In this document: in pieces, positions 10,268-20,929 of the stretch
Layout of the letters: every line of letters starts with the position of its first letter
Position numbering within the stretch: the stretch's first letter is position 1
Assembly (NCBI GenBank): GCA_020796225.1
Contig: CM036774.1
Span: 27,866,791 to 27,930,790 of the forward strand
Source: Arion vulgaris
Lineage: Eukaryota > Mollusca > Gastropoda > Stylommatophora > Arionidae
Direction of reading: 5' to 3'
DNA: 64,000 nt
The notes under the pieces: model-generated
Databases searched by the model: none
What the model saw: only the letters and a program-made list of their open reading frames with translations
Told to the model about the DNA's origin: nothing
Made by a program: the position numbers and the translations under genes

Positions 10268-10386
10268 ATGTGCCATATGTACGTACAATTTCATAATCTG
10301 TGCCATATCCACGTACAATTTCATAATCTGTGCCATATATACATACAATTTCAATAATGTTAATGATTTCATAATCTGTGCTATTT
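10268..10386. repeat. 30-bp minisatellite, right part (about 4 copies)
   Basis: The same unit as at 9590-9684 (gtgccatatgtacgtacaat) resumes directly after the LINE fragment. Confidence 0.88.
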
Positions 10387-10419
10387 CTCTGTGCATGCTC
10401 AAAGAGTTTGAGAATAAAT

Positions 10420-11039
10420 GCAACACAATTAGAAGAGAAGATGCATGGGCGATCATAGATTTTAATGTGTACCAACTATCTGTGTATAAATGTCTACCAG
10501 CTATGCAACATAGATGCAACAAAGCAAATTAAATGATAGGACAAATGGCGCCAATTTTAAGATGCAAACACGTCACCATGAACACAAAAAGAGCAATGTT
10601 CAACACAATCTTTCTCTCAACATTATGATATCAGTGCCAAACCTAGATGCTGATATCAAATGATAGAAGAAAACTAGTCAGACAGAGATGAAGTGTCTAT
10701 GCAGAATGCTGGGTGTAACACGAAGAGACCGGTTGAGAAATGAAGACATCAGGAAAAAAGTGGGTACAACATCAATACTGAACTTCGTAAAAAAACAAAT
10801 TAAATGGTTCTGCCACATAAGCAGATTACCAACAGACAATGCACCTCAAAGAGCAATGATGCTCTGATACAATGAATACAAAGCAAAAGGCAGGCCATGC
10901 AAAAGGTGGAACTCAGAGATAACAGAAGCAACGAAAGACACTATTTATGAAGAGCACATAAAAACCAGTTCTAGAAATCTCTTCTTATCCTGACGCTGCG
11001 AGGCAAAACAGGATTGGAGAACCAAATATCTGTTTAGAT
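10420..11039 (+). mobile_element. LINE C-terminal fragment (family Z), interrupted at its end by an hAT-type element
   Basis: Decayed pol-type reading with [19 protein letters not shown] and, after frameshifts, W-R-T-K-Y-L-F. The same blocks occur in reverse orientation at 24400-24960. Stops and indels make it non-functional. Its 3' end is split by the element at 11040-11760. Confidence 0.75.
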
Positions 11040-11760
11040 CATAGATTCCCAAACCTTTTCGGCTCACCGCCCACTTTGCACAACATAAACTTTGTAACGC
11101 CCCTCCACATTATAACAGTTTACCAACACACCCTCCAACTATATACATGCTCTATTTCTCTTTGGCATAGAAAATTAATATATACTTCTGTCATACATGG
11201 CCAATTTTCAAATGATTATATGCATGAAATAGAAAATTGATGAAAAAATGGATCATGTAAGACGGGCATAGAGACCGCTGTAGCGTAGTTGTTAGTGAAC
11301 TCGCTTCTCAAGGCTGGTGGTCTGGGTTCAGCTCCCGCAATGCGCGTGGAATTTTTCACGACGGTTCTCAGGTCGACCCAGCCTCAACTGGGTACCAGAC
11401 ATGCTCTGGGAAAGTAAAGTCGGCCGATGTGATGCTGACCACATCACCCATCGTGTGCCGACGGTCAATGAAAAATACAGGCCTGACACTGTATTGACCT
11501 ATATACCACGAGGTATGAAAGGGTTCCTTAAAAAAAAAGACGGGCATAAGATGAATTAGAATTAAAATGAATAATTCAAATTTTAATGAAGATTCAATCG
11601 CAAAATAATTTAATTTTAAAATATTTATAACTAATTTCCTCTTTAAGCAGTCACCAACCTCTAATCACCTGAACACCCACCAAATTCTTCTGAACCCACT
11701 ATCGCCCCTAGAACGCTCAGCGCCCACTGGAGGGTGTACCGCCCACTGTGGGAAACGCTG
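11040..11760. mobile_element. non-autonomous hAT-type DNA transposon with 8-bp target duplication
   Basis: The element begins catagattcccaaacc and ends gtgggaaacgctg, whose reverse complement is cagcgtttcccac. This is an imperfect terminal inverted repeat of the hAT type. It is flanked on both sides by gtttagat (11032-11039 and 11761-11768), the 8-bp duplication expected for hAT insertion. No transposase is encoded. A tRNA-headed SINE-like element lies inside at about 11273-11540. Confidence 0.8.
11273..11540 (+). mobile_element. tRNA-derived SINE-like element inside the hAT-type element
   Basis: An A-box-like tagcgtagttgttagtgaac is followed by a B-box-like gggttcagctccc (about 11332-11344), then a body and a terminal A-rich tract (ttccttaaaaaaaaaa, to about 11539). 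The body is GC-richer than its surroundings. Family not recognised. Confidence 0.65.
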
Positions 11761-11768
11761 GTTTAGAT

Positions 11769-11990
11769 GTTGACATTCTTCAGTGCCATGAAGCTAAGCT
11801 ATCCAGAAGTTTCCTTTCTAACAAACTGTGTATTGTTCCCTCGATTGATATATATATCCAAATACATGTCATAACAAACAAATTTGAGTTGTTGTTCTAT
11901 TAAATAAATAGAAATTGAATCCAATAATCAGCTTTGGCTATTTATCTCAATTGTTGAATCAGAAATAAGTTTAGCTATTTCTGTTGTGCC
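11769..11990. other. AT-rich spacer, no gene seen
   Basis: After the hAT target duplication the sequence may hold the last bases of the family Z fragment. Nothing else is recognisable. Confidence 0.4.
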
Positions 11991-11991
11991 T

Positions 11992-12240
11992 TTCAGGGTA
12001 TGCCAAGTGTTTCCTTTCAAGTGCCCTTTATGGTATGCCAAAGGTTTCCTTTCAAGTGCCCTTGAGTGCACCTTGTATATAATGTTCAGGGTATGTGAAG
12101 GGATCTGGCAAGTGCCCTTGAGTGCACCTCATATATAATGTTCAGGGTATGCGAAGGGTTTCCTTTCAAGTGCCCTTGAGTGCACCTCGTATATAATGTT
12201 CAGGGTATGTGAAGAGTTCTGAGAAATGCCCTTGAGTGCG
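11992..12240. repeat. 58-bp minisatellite, about 4 copies
   Basis: Copies share aagtgcccttgagtgcacct and atataatgttcagggtatg. The last copy runs directly into the LINE fragment at 12240. Confidence 0.88.
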
Positions 12241-12600
12241 ACTTGAAACTTGGTGGCGTTACTTATACTGACATGGATCAGAGATACCACCTTCATTGTT
12301 GTCCCTGGGCATGCTGGAGTCAGGTGTAATAAACGAGCTGATAGATTGGTTGGCATGGCTACAATATCAGAGGGAGCTGCCTTGAACCAAAGTGACATTC
12401 TTAACGCAATTAGAGAGTCTGTCCGAACAGAGGAGTTTCAGGGCTGTGAATCTCAGTCGCTGACCAGATTGAGAGAGATGGATGTCGAAATTGGTACAGC
12501 CAGAAAGACGACATACCAAATATGTAAAAAGATTGATTAAACAACATCGAACTGGCATGTTGGGGCGGTGATTGGAGCACCTATAGATGTCTCCTAAGTG
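12240..12600 (+). mobile_element. I-like LINE fragment (family C), RNase H tail
   Basis: The frame reads I-V-V-P-G-H-A-G-V-R-C-N-K-R-A-D-R-L-V-G, the RNase H C-terminal block, then R-L-R-E-M-D-V-E-I-G-T-A-R and a stop. 36545-36990 (minus) is a related copy. It is 5'-truncated. Confidence 0.82.
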
Positions 12601-12954
12601 TTATGATAATAACCATCATATAATTGATATGATACACACATCACATATGATACACACACATATGATACACATCATGATACTAACAACATATATTACACAA
12701 ACAAAAGTAGTGATGTATGCCTCTTTCTTTATTGTATTCAATGGAGATAGTTGGGATAAGGGTAAACAAACCAGAAATAATTGCTTGGAAGGCAAGATTG
12801 GGGCAATGTCCTCAAATATTATTTCACATATTTCTGTAAAGTCTAAGCTATTGTATTTATGACAGTCTATCCGTGAAGTCTAACAGTTTGACTCAGTCCC
12901 TGACTTGGTTAATCAATAATGATAAGCTGTAATAGCCAGAATAAAGTTCTCTAA
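12601..12954. other. spacer with a short (GATACACA)-type microsatellite
   Basis: 12610-12690 has loose atgatacacacat repeats. The rest is AT-rich without recognisable features. Confidence 0.5.
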
Positions 12955-13825
12955 TCTACCACTGTCAGAGTTAGCAAGGTTGAGACTTGTGTTAATCTAT
13001 CACTGTCAGCATTAGCAAGGTTGAGACTTGTGTTAATCTATCACTGTCAGAGTTAGCAAGGTTGAGACTTGTGTTAATCTATCACTGTCAGAGTTAGCAA
13101 GGTTGAGACTTGTGTTAATCTATCACTGTCAGAGTTAGCAAGGTTGAGACTTGTGTTAATCTATCACTGTCAGAGTTAGCAAGGTTGAGACTTGTGTTAA
13201 TCTATCACTGTCAGAGTTAGCAAGGTTGAGACTTGTGTTAATCTATCACTGTCAGAGTTAGCAAGGTTGAGACTTGTGTTAATCTATCACTGTCAGAGTT
13301 AGCAAGGTTGAGACTTGTGTTAATCTATCACTGTCAGAGTTAGCAAGGTTGAGACTTGTGTTAATCTATCACTGTCAGAGTTAGCAAGGTTGAGATTTGT
13401 GTTAATCTATCACTGTCAGAGTTAGCAAGGTTGAGACTTGTGTTAATCTATCATTGTCAGAGTTAGCAAGGTTGAGACTTGTGTTAATCTATCACTGTCA
13501 GTGTTAGCAAGGTTGAGACTTGTGTTAATCTATCACTGTCAGAGTTAGCAAGGTTGAGACTTGTGTTAATCTATCACTGTCAGTGTTAGCAAGGTTGAGA
13601 CTTGTGTTAATCTACTATCACTGTCAGTGTTAGCAAGGTTGAGACTTGTGTTAATCTATCACTATCAGAGTTAGCAAGGTTGAAACTTGTGTTAATCTAC
13701 TACCACTATCAGATTTAAACAAGGTTGAGACGTGTTAATCTATCACTGTCAGTGTTAGCAAGGTTGAGACTTGTGTTAATCTACTATCACTGTCAGTGTT
13801 AGCAAGGTTGAGACTTGTGACTCAG
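12955..13825. repeat. 41-bp minisatellite, about 21 copies
   Basis: The unit contains tctatcactgtcagagttag then caaggttgagacttgtg. Copies from about 13020 to 13400 are almost identical. The 3' third carries variants with an extra tac. Confidence 0.96.
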
Positions 13826-13929
13826 ATAGAGATGATCTATTTAGATGTAAAATATCAAGCTACTGTTTAACTGAGATAGCAACTCAAATATATTATGTTC
13901 AGATATTCCTTGTGTAGAAATATACTCAT

Positions 13930-14312
13930 TTCATACTGGGTATCTTTCATTTCACTGTGTCTTTCATCTCATACTGGTGTCTTTCATTTCATACTGGGTG
14001 TCTTTCATCCATACTGTGACTTTCATCTCATACTGGGTATCTTTCATTTCATACTGTGTATCTTTCATTTCATACTGGGTGTCTTTCATTTCATACTGGG
14101 TGTCTTTCATTTCATACTGGGTGTCTTTCATTTCATACTGTGTGTCTTTCATCTCATACTGGTGTCTTTCATCTCATACTGGTATCATTCATACTGGGTG
14201 TCTTTCATCTCATACTGGGTGTCTTTAATTTCATACTGTCTTTCATCTCATATTGGGTATCTTTCATTTCATACTGGGTGTCTTTCATCTCATAATGAGT
14301 GTCCATTTCATC
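13930..14312. repeat. 21-bp minisatellite, about 17 copies
   Basis: The unit is tctttcatttcatactgggt plus g, with short variants. It ends in a GA-rich tract at about 14330-14360. The overlapping frames on both strands are repeat artefacts. Confidence 0.94.
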
Positions 14313-14574
14313 TGATACTTCATAATGGAGAAACAGAGAGAGAGAGAGGAGGGAGAGAGACATGATGGTTGGAATGGTGATGAATCTGCATAAATAAAAG
14401 TTATATGGGATATAAATATTTACATAATATAATATATCAGATGTGGCAGCATTTAGATGTGGCACGCTATCTGCAAACTCAAGACAACTCTTCACAGCAA
14501 CCAAACAGGTGGCTACAGTCACAAAAGTGTGTACCATACAGAAGAAATTCATCTTGAAGCACTATCTTCATATG

Positions 14575-14795
14575 TGTTGATTTGATTTGTTAAGTGATGA
14601 GACATGAAGTATAGAAACAAGATTTGATTTGTTAAGTGACGAGACATGAAGTATAGAAACAAGATTTGATTTGTAAAGTGGAGACATATAAGAACATTTG
14701 ATTTGTTAAGTGACGAGACATGAAATATAGAAACAAGATTTTATTTGTTAAGCGACGAGACATGAAGTATAGAAACAAGATTTGATATTTTTGTT
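14575..14795. repeat. about 42-bp tandem repeat, 5 copies
   Basis: Copies share gatttgatttgttaagtgac followed by gagacatgaagtatagaa. Confidence 0.9.
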
Positions 14796-15007
14796 TTTCT
14801 TCAATGAAATGTTGACATATGAAACAAAACCTGATTCTAATGTTGCTGTTTGATTTCTAACATATTTGTGTGTGTGTGACTGACCTTGTAAACATGGACT
14901 TTGTTAGTCATACTGAACATCAACGTCAATTATGAGTTGCCCTCTCATACTGAACATGAACAATGCCAATTATGAGTTGCCCTCTCGATGAATAACATTA
15001 GTGATGT
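14796..15007. other. spacer with a short direct repeat
   Basis: A 28-bp direct repeat containing attatgagttgccctctc occurs twice at about 14928-14988. No gene seen. Confidence 0.5.
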
Positions 15008-15214
15008 TTGTACAGTGAACAGAAAAGTGCAGACCAGTCTTCTAGACGGTTCTCAGAGCACACCTCCATAGAATGGGTCTCTGCTGCCTGCACCTGTGGA
15101 GCACCAAAGCAGTCCCCAGAGCATATCCTGCAAGACTGTCCCAGTCTGAGTAGTGTGAGAATGAAAATCTGGTCAACAGAAACAACCCTAAAAACAAACT
15201 ATGGGGACCGGTGA
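15008..15214 (+). mobile_element. LINE C-terminal Cys/His tail fragment
   Basis: The frame reads C-T-C-G-A-P-K-Q-S-P-E-H-I-L-Q-D-C-P, the C-x-C-G...E-H-x-L-x-x-C-P motif found after the RNase H domain of I/jockey-like LINE proteins. Only about 68 codons remain. Confidence 0.7.
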
Positions 15215-15490
15215 AGACCTCAAGCGCACCGCCCTGTTTATGACACATACCGGAGTAGTCGCATAGCAGAAGTTGATCGCAGAAGACCTCAAGCACACCA
15301 CCCTGTTTATGACACATACCGGAGTAGTCGCATAGCAGAAGTTGATCGCAGAAGACCTCAAGCACACCACCCTGTTTATGACACATACCGGAGTAGTGCA
15401 TAGCAGAAGTTGATCGCAGAAGACCTCAAGCGCACCTCCTTGTTTATGACACATACCGGAGTAGTTGCATAGCAGAAGTTGCCCACAGAA
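15214..15490. repeat. 69-bp minisatellite, 4 copies
   Basis: The unit contains gaagacctcaagcgcacc, tgtttatgacacataccgga and gcatagcagaagttg. It starts immediately after the LINE tail, so its seed may be the LINE 3' region. Confidence 0.92.
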
Positions 15491-15619
15491 GTGATATTTG
15501 TCTATCTATCTATTCTCTAATCCTGTTTGACTTTCTGCATCAGGTCGAAAAGGAGACACCTGGAGCGAGCCTCTCTATGCTCATTGTCTTTCTCTTCTCC
15601 AATCCTGGTTGCCTCACAG

Positions 15620-15722
15620 GTAATAGAGAATGTAATGTTGAGTTGTAAATGTAATGTTGAGTTGGGAATGTAATTGGTTGAGATGAATGTTGAGATGAAT
15701 AATGTTGAGTTGGGAACAATAT
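15620..15722. repeat. short degenerate tandem repeat around gtaatgttgagttg
   Basis: About four diverged copies of about 20 bp. Confidence 0.7.
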
Positions 15723-16490
15723 TGTAATAATCAAACATGCAACTATACAAATGAGAGTTTTATTGTTCTAGTATATATTATAGCAATGATAAGTGGATTC
15801 AGTCATCAAATATTATGATTCATTGTTAGACCTAGGCCCATTCAGAGATAGAAATAAGAGAATAGACTTCAGAGAATAGACTTCAGCTGTACGGGATAAA
15901 CAATATTAAGTGTATATTGAAAACTTCAGGTACATTTCAAAAGACAAAAAGTCAATCTGACATAATGTGGAACAAAACCTACAATAAAAAACACAAGAAA
16001 TTCATGGTGCACTGACAAGACAAGTAAAACTGGCATAAACAAATTGATAATATTATTACAGAAGTTTTAAACATGAGAAATTCATGGTGCACCGACAAGA
16101 CAAGCTGGCTAACATTATAAACAAATTGATATCAGTAAAAAAAAGAAAAATGTTCAAAGCTATTGTTTGTTGAATAATAAAATAAATAGAAGTAATATCA
16201 ACAACACAGCTTCATACACAATTTTGGTAAACATGAATACTATCAGCATGAACACACTGAGGGCTCTACTAGTAGCGGTGCTCAGTCCCTTTCTGCTAGA
16301 AAAAGGTATCAGAGATCTTACTTAGTAGCTGTGATGATGAAGATTCAGTGAGTATATCAACTGCACTATGATAACAACCCCCGTACATGGGATGGGCACA
16401 ATGGACATCACAAGTGAATCAAATATGGTTGCAAGTCTATTGGTCACATTTAGTGTTGGGCATCTTATATCTAATATAAACGTGTTATCA
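15723..16490. other. AT-rich spacer with a two-copy repeat
   Basis: agaaattcatggtgca followed by gacaagacaag occurs twice, at about 15985-16025 and 16076-16105. No coding exon or RNA gene recognised. Confidence 0.5.
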
Positions 16491-16492
16491 CA

Positions 16493-16765
16493 TTTAGTGT
16501 TGGACAGCTGATATCAACATCATCATGTGTTATCATATTTAGTGTTAGACAGCTGATATCAACATCATCATGTGTTATCATATTGGGTGTTGGTCAGCTG
16601 ATATCAACATCATCATGTGTTATCATATTGGGTGTTGGTCAGCTGATATCAACATCATCATGTGTTATCATATTGGGTGTTGGACAGCTGATATCAACAT
16701 CATCATGTGTTATCATATTGGGTGTTGGACAGCTGATATCAACATCATCATGTGTTATCATATGT
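16493..16765. repeat. 45-bp minisatellite, about 6 copies
   Basis: The unit contains cagctgatatcaacatcatc then atgtgttatcatattggg. The last four copies are nearly identical. Confidence 0.93.
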
Positions 16766-16892
16766 GGACAATGACCATTTTTGAACAAGTACATAAAAGT
16801 AGCATGGAGATTACAGTAGTGATCAATGGTATCCAAGTTTCAGGTATATATATATCTCTCTCTTTGTAGAACACCTACCATGTTCGTTGAAT

Positions 16893-17655
16893 CCTATATT
16901 ATAGTACTATAATATAAACAATATAATGATATAATATAGTACTATAATATAAACAATATAATGCTATAATATAGTACTATAATAGAAACAATATAATGCT
17001 ATAATATAGTACTATAATAGAAACAATATAATGCTATAATATAGTACTATAATAGAAACAATATAATGCTATAATATAGTACTATAATAGAAACAATATA
17101 ATGCTATAATATAGTACTATAATAGAAACAATATAATGCTATAATATAGTACTATAATAGAAACAATATAATGCTATAATATAGTACTATAATAGAAACA
17201 ATATAATGCTATAATATAGTACTATAATAGAAACAACATAATGCTATAATATAGTACTATAATAGAAACAATATAATGCTATAATATAGTACTATAATAG
17301 AAACAATATAATGCTATAATATAGTACTATAATAGAAACAATATAATGCTATAATATAGTACTATAATAGAAACAACATAATGCTATAATATAGTACTAT
17401 AATAGAAACAATATAATGCTATAATATAGTACTATAATAGAAACAATATAATGCTATAATAGTATATAATAGAACACAATGCATAATATAGTACTATAAT
17501 AGAAACAACTTAATGTAAATATAGTACTATAATAGAAACAATATAATGCTATAATATAGTACTATAATAGAAACAATATAATGCTATAATATAGTACTAT
17601 AATAGAAACAATATAATGCTATAATATAGTACTATAATAGAAACAATAGAATCCT
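16893..17655. repeat. 35-bp palindrome-bearing minisatellite, about 21 copies
   Basis: The unit contains ataatatagtactataata, which includes the palindrome atagtactat, then gaaacaatataatgct. Copies are near-identical except for a disturbed stretch at about 17459-17520. Confidence 0.95.
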
Positions 17656-17880
17656 AGCAATAGTATTATAACATGACATATAGCATGACATATAGCCAGC
17701 ATTTACTTAGAAAAATGTCAGCACCAATAAATAAAATGTGTGTAACAAGATTCTTCAAGGTGGAGATTTCTTTAATATCAAAACTTGTGTTTATGACTCG
17801 GACATGCTCATTAAACAAGGTTCAAGGTGGAGATTTCTAAGTTCTTCTTTAATATCAAAACTTATCAAAACAAAAAAGTT
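17656..17880. other. spacer with a 2-copy repeat
   Basis: aaggtggagatttct followed by ttaatatcaaaacttg occurs twice (about 17757 and 17825). It could be the remnant of the 3' part of the transposon to the right, but no matching terminal repeat is visible. Confidence 0.4.
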
Positions 17881-17968
17881 AAAGTTGGACATGCAGAAAG
17901 TAAAGTTAGACATGCAGAAAGTAAAGTTAGACATGCAGAAAGTGAAGTTGGACATGCAGAAAGTGAAG
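17881..17968. repeat. 21-bp minisatellite, 4 to 5 copies, at the broken end of a transposase gene
   Basis: The unit is gacatgcagaaagtaaagtt plus a. On the minus strand the transposase frame runs into it and reads H-F-L-H-V-Q-L repeatedly, so the array occupies the place where the catalytic C-terminus should be. Confidence 0.9.
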
Positions 17969-19122
17969 AACTGTTTTCTCGAGCCAATTTCTAAATATTT
18001 GGCCATTCATCTCTGCGTGATAATCCCTATTGTCTGTAGACTTTGAAACGAAAACGAGTTCAGCATTCTGCAATAACCCATTATGTCTACTACCACCGTG
18101 GGCTATGACTAAACGTTGTCCTTTACTACTTGGTACATATTGCTTTATCCTTCCATCTACTGACTGCCATTCCTTTGCATTGGCGTGATGTGCATTGATC
18201 CATGTTTCATCCAAATACACAATATCATAACTTTCTCTGCGCATTTCTCTTACTTCACGTAGGTACTTGCTTCTCATGACTACTAAATGCGGCTGCTCGC
18301 AAATAATATTGCTTCCACTCGTATACTTTCTAAAGGTGAAGCCTAATGTCCTTATAACTTTCCACAACGTACATTTAGATAACTCAATGTCATTGTTCAT
18401 CCTTAAACAAGTCTGCAGCTTTCTTACAGTCACTGTTTCTTTGCAATTCAACATTTTCACAATTGCTCGTTTATAACCTCCTTGTCAAAGCTATCTACAA
18501 TTGACTTTCTACCGGCTATTTGCTTATTATTTAGAGGGTTTATTCTTGATTCATGCATACATCAATGAAATGACCGTTTACACAAACCCAAAGCATGCAC
18601 TGTTCTCTTTTCGGGTTTAAAATAGATTGATAAAGTCTTCCACGATCAGCTTCTTGACTAAAATATAAGTACAGCTTCATTGCAATGCTTTGAAGTGTGC
18701 AGAATTTCACTTTCAATCCCATTCTGTAATATAGCAAGAATCAGCCAACGTTTCTGGTAAATGGTTTCTGGTAAACTCACCCACTGCCTGTATTGGTATA
18801 GACTTTACCTCTGAGCATATCCGTTCGAGTGTGACACCAGCTTCTAAACGGCAAAAAAACTGTGCGCACGAGAAAATATGTTGTTGACCACAGAAGTTTG
18901 GGTGGAAGCTGTAAAATCTTTAAAAATGTGTCCTTTACACTGACAAGAGTTTTATATACCCCATATAAACAAACATGGAAATAAGCTGTACAATCTACAA
19001 GACAAAAATTTTTTGTTTGGTCATTCATATTTCCAGTTTGTATGCAAAATTTCATCATTGTAGTTGAAATGGTTGCAGAGTTCTAGATTTTTAAAAAGGG
19101 GCAAACATTTGTAAACGCACTA
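17881..19122 (-). pseudogene. decayed Tc1/mariner-type DDE transposase element
   Basis: The minus strand carries G-R-K-S-I-V-D-S-F-D-K (helix-turn-helix region, about 18500-18530), then after a frameshift near 18475 W-K-V-I-R-T-L-G-F-T-F-R-K, I-V-Y-L-D-E-T-W with the first catalytic Asp, K-G-Q-R-L-V-I-A-H-G-G and N-W-L-E-K-T-V-L. These are blocks of the DDE_3/Tc1-like transposase family. The second and third catalytic residues are missing: the frame ends in the 21-bp array at 17881-17968. The 5' terminus is probably the plus-strand acgcacta at 19115-19122, abutting TA (19123-19124) and then minisatellite sequence. The matching 3' terminus was not found. Non-functional. Confidence 0.75.
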
Positions 19123-19124
19123 TA

Positions 19125-19583
19125 GTATGTTATACAAGTGTGTAACAATGTGGGTAGTTACTACTATAAGTTACATATTAGCTACAGTACTAGTATGTTA
19201 CAAGTGTGTAACAATGTGGTCAGTTACTACTATAAGTTAAATATTAGCTACAGTACTAGTATGTTACAAGTGTGTAACAATGTGGTCAGTTACTACTATA
19301 AGTTACATATTAGCTACAGCACTAGTATGTTACAAGCGTGTAACAATGTGGTCAGTTACTACTATAAGTTAAATATTAGCTACAGTACTAGTATGTTACA
19401 AGTGTGTAACAATGTGGGCAGTTACTATAAATCACATATTAGCTACAGTACTAGTATGTTACAAGTGTGTAACAATGTGGGCAGTTACTACTATAAGTTA
19501 CATATTAGCTACAGTACTAGTATGTTACAAGTGTGTAACAATGTGGGCAGTTACTACTATAAGTTACATATTAGCTACAGTAC
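19125..19583. repeat. 66-bp minisatellite, left part (about 7 copies)
   Basis: The unit contains gtatgttacaagtgtgtaac, gttactactataagttacat and attagctacagtacta. It is bounded on the left by one DNA transposon end and on the right by another. Confidence 0.94.
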
Positions 19584-19585
19584 TA

Positions 19586-20268
19586 TAGTTCGTTCCAAAA
19601 TTTGTGATCACACTAAGGTTTAATTTATCGAAATGTATCTGATGGATACAAGTAATTTTTTGCATGCAGTCTTATATGCCTCACGATGTTACGAATCCAT
19701 GTTTAACTAATTGGTAGGTAGCTTAGTTGATGCACAAAACGTTTTTTGTTATATAATTTTGCATAAGCACAACAAAATGATCATCAAAGTTTAGAATTTA
19801 CAGTAATACACAAAATGGTGGCGAATGATTGCAAAGGCGTATTCCTATTACATATTATAAAAGAAAGGTGACATTGTGAACAAATGATACCTTCCACTTC
19901 TATAAATGAAAGTAAATGTTGCGTACATTCGCCAATGACAGTCGGTAGGAAACATTGTGAACTGATTAATTCCACAGGATTCCCGATTTTGACGTGCACT
20001 GAATTGCATTTGGAACACGAAATGCTTAGTTATAGACAAACTTGACAATCGTACTGTAAAATTTTGACAAGTATACCAGATCAGCATTGCGTAAATTTAG
20101 TAATAACATATAATAAAATTCTTACAGAACTAAAGGTTTGGGTGGCAAAAAATACTTTTGGAGCATCGTCACTGTTACCTATATAAAAATGCAAAAATCA
20201 AGAATTTCTGTCAAGTGGATGATTTTATATAGGTCTGTAAAAATGATCACGAATTTTGGAACGAACTA
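19586..20268. mobile_element. 683-bp TIR element (Tc1/mariner-type MITE) inserted at TA in the 66-bp array
   Basis: The left end is tagttcgttccaaaatttgt followed by gatca. The right end, reverse-complemented, is tagttcgttccaaaattcgt followed by gatca, an inverted repeat with one mismatch in 25 bases. It is flanked by TA on each side (19584-19585 and 20269-20270). Deleting the element and one TA restores cagtactagtatgttac, exactly the junction present in intact array units. The interior has only short frames with no transposase similarity that I recognise. Confidence 0.88.
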
Positions 20269-20270
20269 TA

Positions 20271-20400
20271 GTATGTTACACAAGTGTGTAGCAATGTGGG
20301 TAGTTACTACTATAAGTTACATATTAGCTACAGTACTAGTATGTTACACAAGTGTGTAAAAGTGTGGGCAGTTACTATAAATCACATATTAGCTACAGTC
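20271..20400. repeat. 66-bp minisatellite, right part (about 2 copies)
   Basis: This continues the 19125-19583 array beyond the TIR element, with slightly more diverged units. Confidence 0.9.
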
Positions 20401-20604
20401 AATAATTACAAGGTTAAATCAACATATCATCATCAACAATAAAATAATATCTGTTTTTGTATAGTTCACTTTCAGCATTAATCAAATAAATAAGTCGACA
20501 AACAAATCAATCAACGAATCAATCAATCTTAACAGATAGAGAAAGAAAGAAAGAGCAAATATAGAAATAGTTAGAGAAATTAATCAATAATTTAAAAGAA
20601 AAAC

Positions 20605-20815
20605 TCCATCAAGACACGTCAATATAAACAAGTGACCACATCAAGACACGTCAATATAAACAAGTGACCACATCAAGACAAGTCAATATAAACAAGTGAC
20701 CACATCAAGACAAGTCAATATAAACAAGTGACCACATCAAGACACGTCAATATAAACAAGTGACCACATCAAGACAAGTTAATATAAACAAGTGACCACA
20801 TCAAGACAATACAAA
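20605..20815. repeat. 32-bp minisatellite, about 7 copies
   Basis: The unit contains catcaagacacgtcaatata then aacaagtgacc. Confidence 0.94.
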
Positions 20816-20929
20816 TACAGAAGAAATATATCAAGTGACAAAGAAGGAAATAAAACAATTCACAATATAAACAAAATAACTATATAAAAAAACAAAACAA
20901 CAAATATACCAGTAAAAATAAACACTGAC

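Noticed and set aside
11032..11039. Target duplication gtttagat as a chance match
   Set aside because: Rejected as chance because it is 8 bp, perfect, and lies exactly at both ends of an element with hAT-like inverted termini; it is reported as real.
19784..20087. Transposase frames inside the 683-bp TIR element
   Set aside because: The two short minus-strand frames show no DDE or helix-turn-helix motif that I can see. The element is treated as non-autonomous.
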